Positions 6,110-6,813 of a DNA stretch of 6,813 nt are shown piece by piece. Below the pieces are notes generated by a model. That model had not been told where the DNA came from. It saw nothing but the letters and a program-made list of their open reading frames with translations, and did no database searches. This DNA is from a bacterium (GTDB lineage Bacteria; Fidelibacterota; UBA2242): assembly GCA_018895675.1 (NCBI GenBank), contig JAHIOG010000590.1, positions 1 through 6,813 of the forward strand, given 5' to 3'. The position numbers and the translations under genes are program-made. The first letter of the stretch is position 1. Every line of letters begins with the position of its first letter.

Positions 6110-6813
6110 ATGGTTGATTGGTTTAGAAGAACAAAAAAAGGATTGCTCGGAACGGAGAAAAAGGTAATACCGGACGGACTCTGGATAAAATGTCCGAACT
6201 GTTCCGAATATCTTTACAAACGTGAATTAGATCGAAATTATTGGATCTGTACCCAGTGCCAGTATCACTTTCGTATTTCCAGTGATGAATATATAGAAAT
6301 GTTAATAGATGCTGAATACGAAGAATTCAATCAAAAAATACAATCCAACGATCCGCTGAAATTTAAAGATTCCAAGCGCTATAGTGATCGCTTGAAAACT
6401 GCGAAGGCCAAAACCGGAAAGTATGATGCAGTCGTAACCGTTGAAGGAGATCTTTCAAAACACCGTATTGTTTTATGTGTAATGGAATTTAAATTCATCG
6501 GCGGAAGCATGGGCTCGGTTGTTGGGGAGAAAATATCCCGGGCTATTGATCGGGCACGTGAGAAAAAATTACCCCTGATCATAGTATCATCATCTGGTGG
6601 TGCCCGTATGCAGGAAGGAGTGCTTTCTTTGATGCAGATGGCAAAGACCAGCGCCAAACTTTCTCAATTTCATGAGGAAGGCGGCCTGTATATTTCAATA
6701 TTGACCGACCCGACAACCGGAGGTACTACCGCCAGTTTTGCGATGCTGGGTGATATAATTATTGCTGAGCCCGGAGCATTGATTGGCTTTGCCGGTCCTC
6801 GTGTTATCAAGCA
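6110..6813 (+). CDS. accD: Acetyl-CoA carboxylase carboxyltransferase subunit beta AccD (3' end outside window)
   Basis: AccD with AccA forms the carboxyltransferase that moves CO2 from biotin on AccB to acetyl-CoA, yielding malonyl-CoA for fatty acid synthesis. The window shows 234 codons, uninterrupted, then the edge; the family is usually about 280-300 residues, so roughly the last 50 or more are missing. Visible: start MVDWFRRTKKG; four-Cys zinc ribbon C28-x2-C31 and C47-x2-C50; the crotonase-fold core with FIGGSMGSVVGEKISRAI (129-146), SSSGGARMQEG (160-170), TDPTTGGTTASFAMLGD (199-215) and GFAGPRVIK (226-234), matching the carboxyltransferase signatures. The zinc ribbon and the MGSVVGE segment separate it from other carboxyltransferases such as propionyl-CoA carboxylase beta. 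The start follows rimI by 7 bases with a good ribosome site. Confidence 0.95.
   Translation, partial: MVDWFRRTKKGLLGTEKKVIPDGLWIKCPNCSEYLYKRELDRNYWICTQCQYHFRISSDEYIEMLIDAEYEEFNQKIQSNDPLKFKDSKRYSDRLKTAKAKTGKYDAVVTVEGDLSKHRIVLCVMEFKFIGGSMGSVVGEKISRAIDRAREKKLPLIIVSSSGGARMQEGVLSLMQMAKTSAKLSQFHEEGGLYISILTDPTTGGTTASFAMLGDIIIAEPGALIGFAGPRVIK

Noticed and set aside
6379..6657. Antisense open frame of 92 codons opposite accD
   Set aside because: The plus strand is unmistakably accD without a break; the antisense product resembles no family and has no ribosome site.
1..6813. Mobile elements, CRISPR arrays, tRNA or rRNA genes, or a defence system
   Set aside because: I saw no transposase or integrase, no regularly spaced repeats and no tRNA-like folding. 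The PglZ-type fold of the PorX-like protein might suggest BREX phage defence, but the receiver domain, length and neighbours fit PorX and no other BREX gene is present.

Overview
The window is 6,813 bases of moderately AT-rich bacterial DNA. All seven recognisable genes lie on the plus strand: a truncated outer-membrane protein, a CHASE2-type adenylate cyclase, a PorX-like response regulator, tsaE, tsaB, rimI and a truncated accD. The terminal-Phe beta-barrel protein implies a Gram-negative cell. The PorX architecture (receiver plus alkaline-phosphatase-superfamily domain) next to tsaE, and the mostly weak Shine-Dalgarno sites, suggest the Fibrobacteres-Chlorobi-Bacteroidetes (FCB) group. A Marinimicrobia-like or other deep FCB lineage is a plausible guess, but no marker in the window fixes the phylum.

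Left part (1-2800): the 3' end of the outer-membrane barrel gene is followed after 20 bases by a 753-residue membrane cyclase with a CHASE2 sensor, three further membrane helices, a class III catalytic domain and a TPR-like tail. The gap is too short for a separate promoter and terminator of ordinary size, so the two are probably co-transcribed. The 171-base gap at 2801-2971 holds two hairpins, the second with a T tract (likely terminator), a Bacteroidota-like -7 box (TAGATTTG) and a 25-codon reading frame ending directly against the next start.

Right part (2972-6813): the porX-like gene, tsaE, tsaB, rimI and accD are spaced by 5, 4, -28 and 7 bases and look like one operon. TsaE and TsaB are partners in the t6A37 tRNA modification complex (TsaD and TsaC are not here). 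RimI is a protein N-acetyltransferase commonly found next to tsaB. AccD starts fatty acid synthesis. The PorX-like protein is the unusual member: in Bacteroidota its relatives regulate the type IX secretion system and carry a zinc-dependent domain that cleaves oligonucleotides.

The window is mostly conserved chromosomal material. No mobile element, CRISPR array, tRNA or rRNA gene was seen. The points most worth a second look are the PorX-like protein in a translation/lipid operon beside a cAMP-producing sensor, the small frame abutting its start, the barrel-cyclase pair, and an altered central motif in TsaB.
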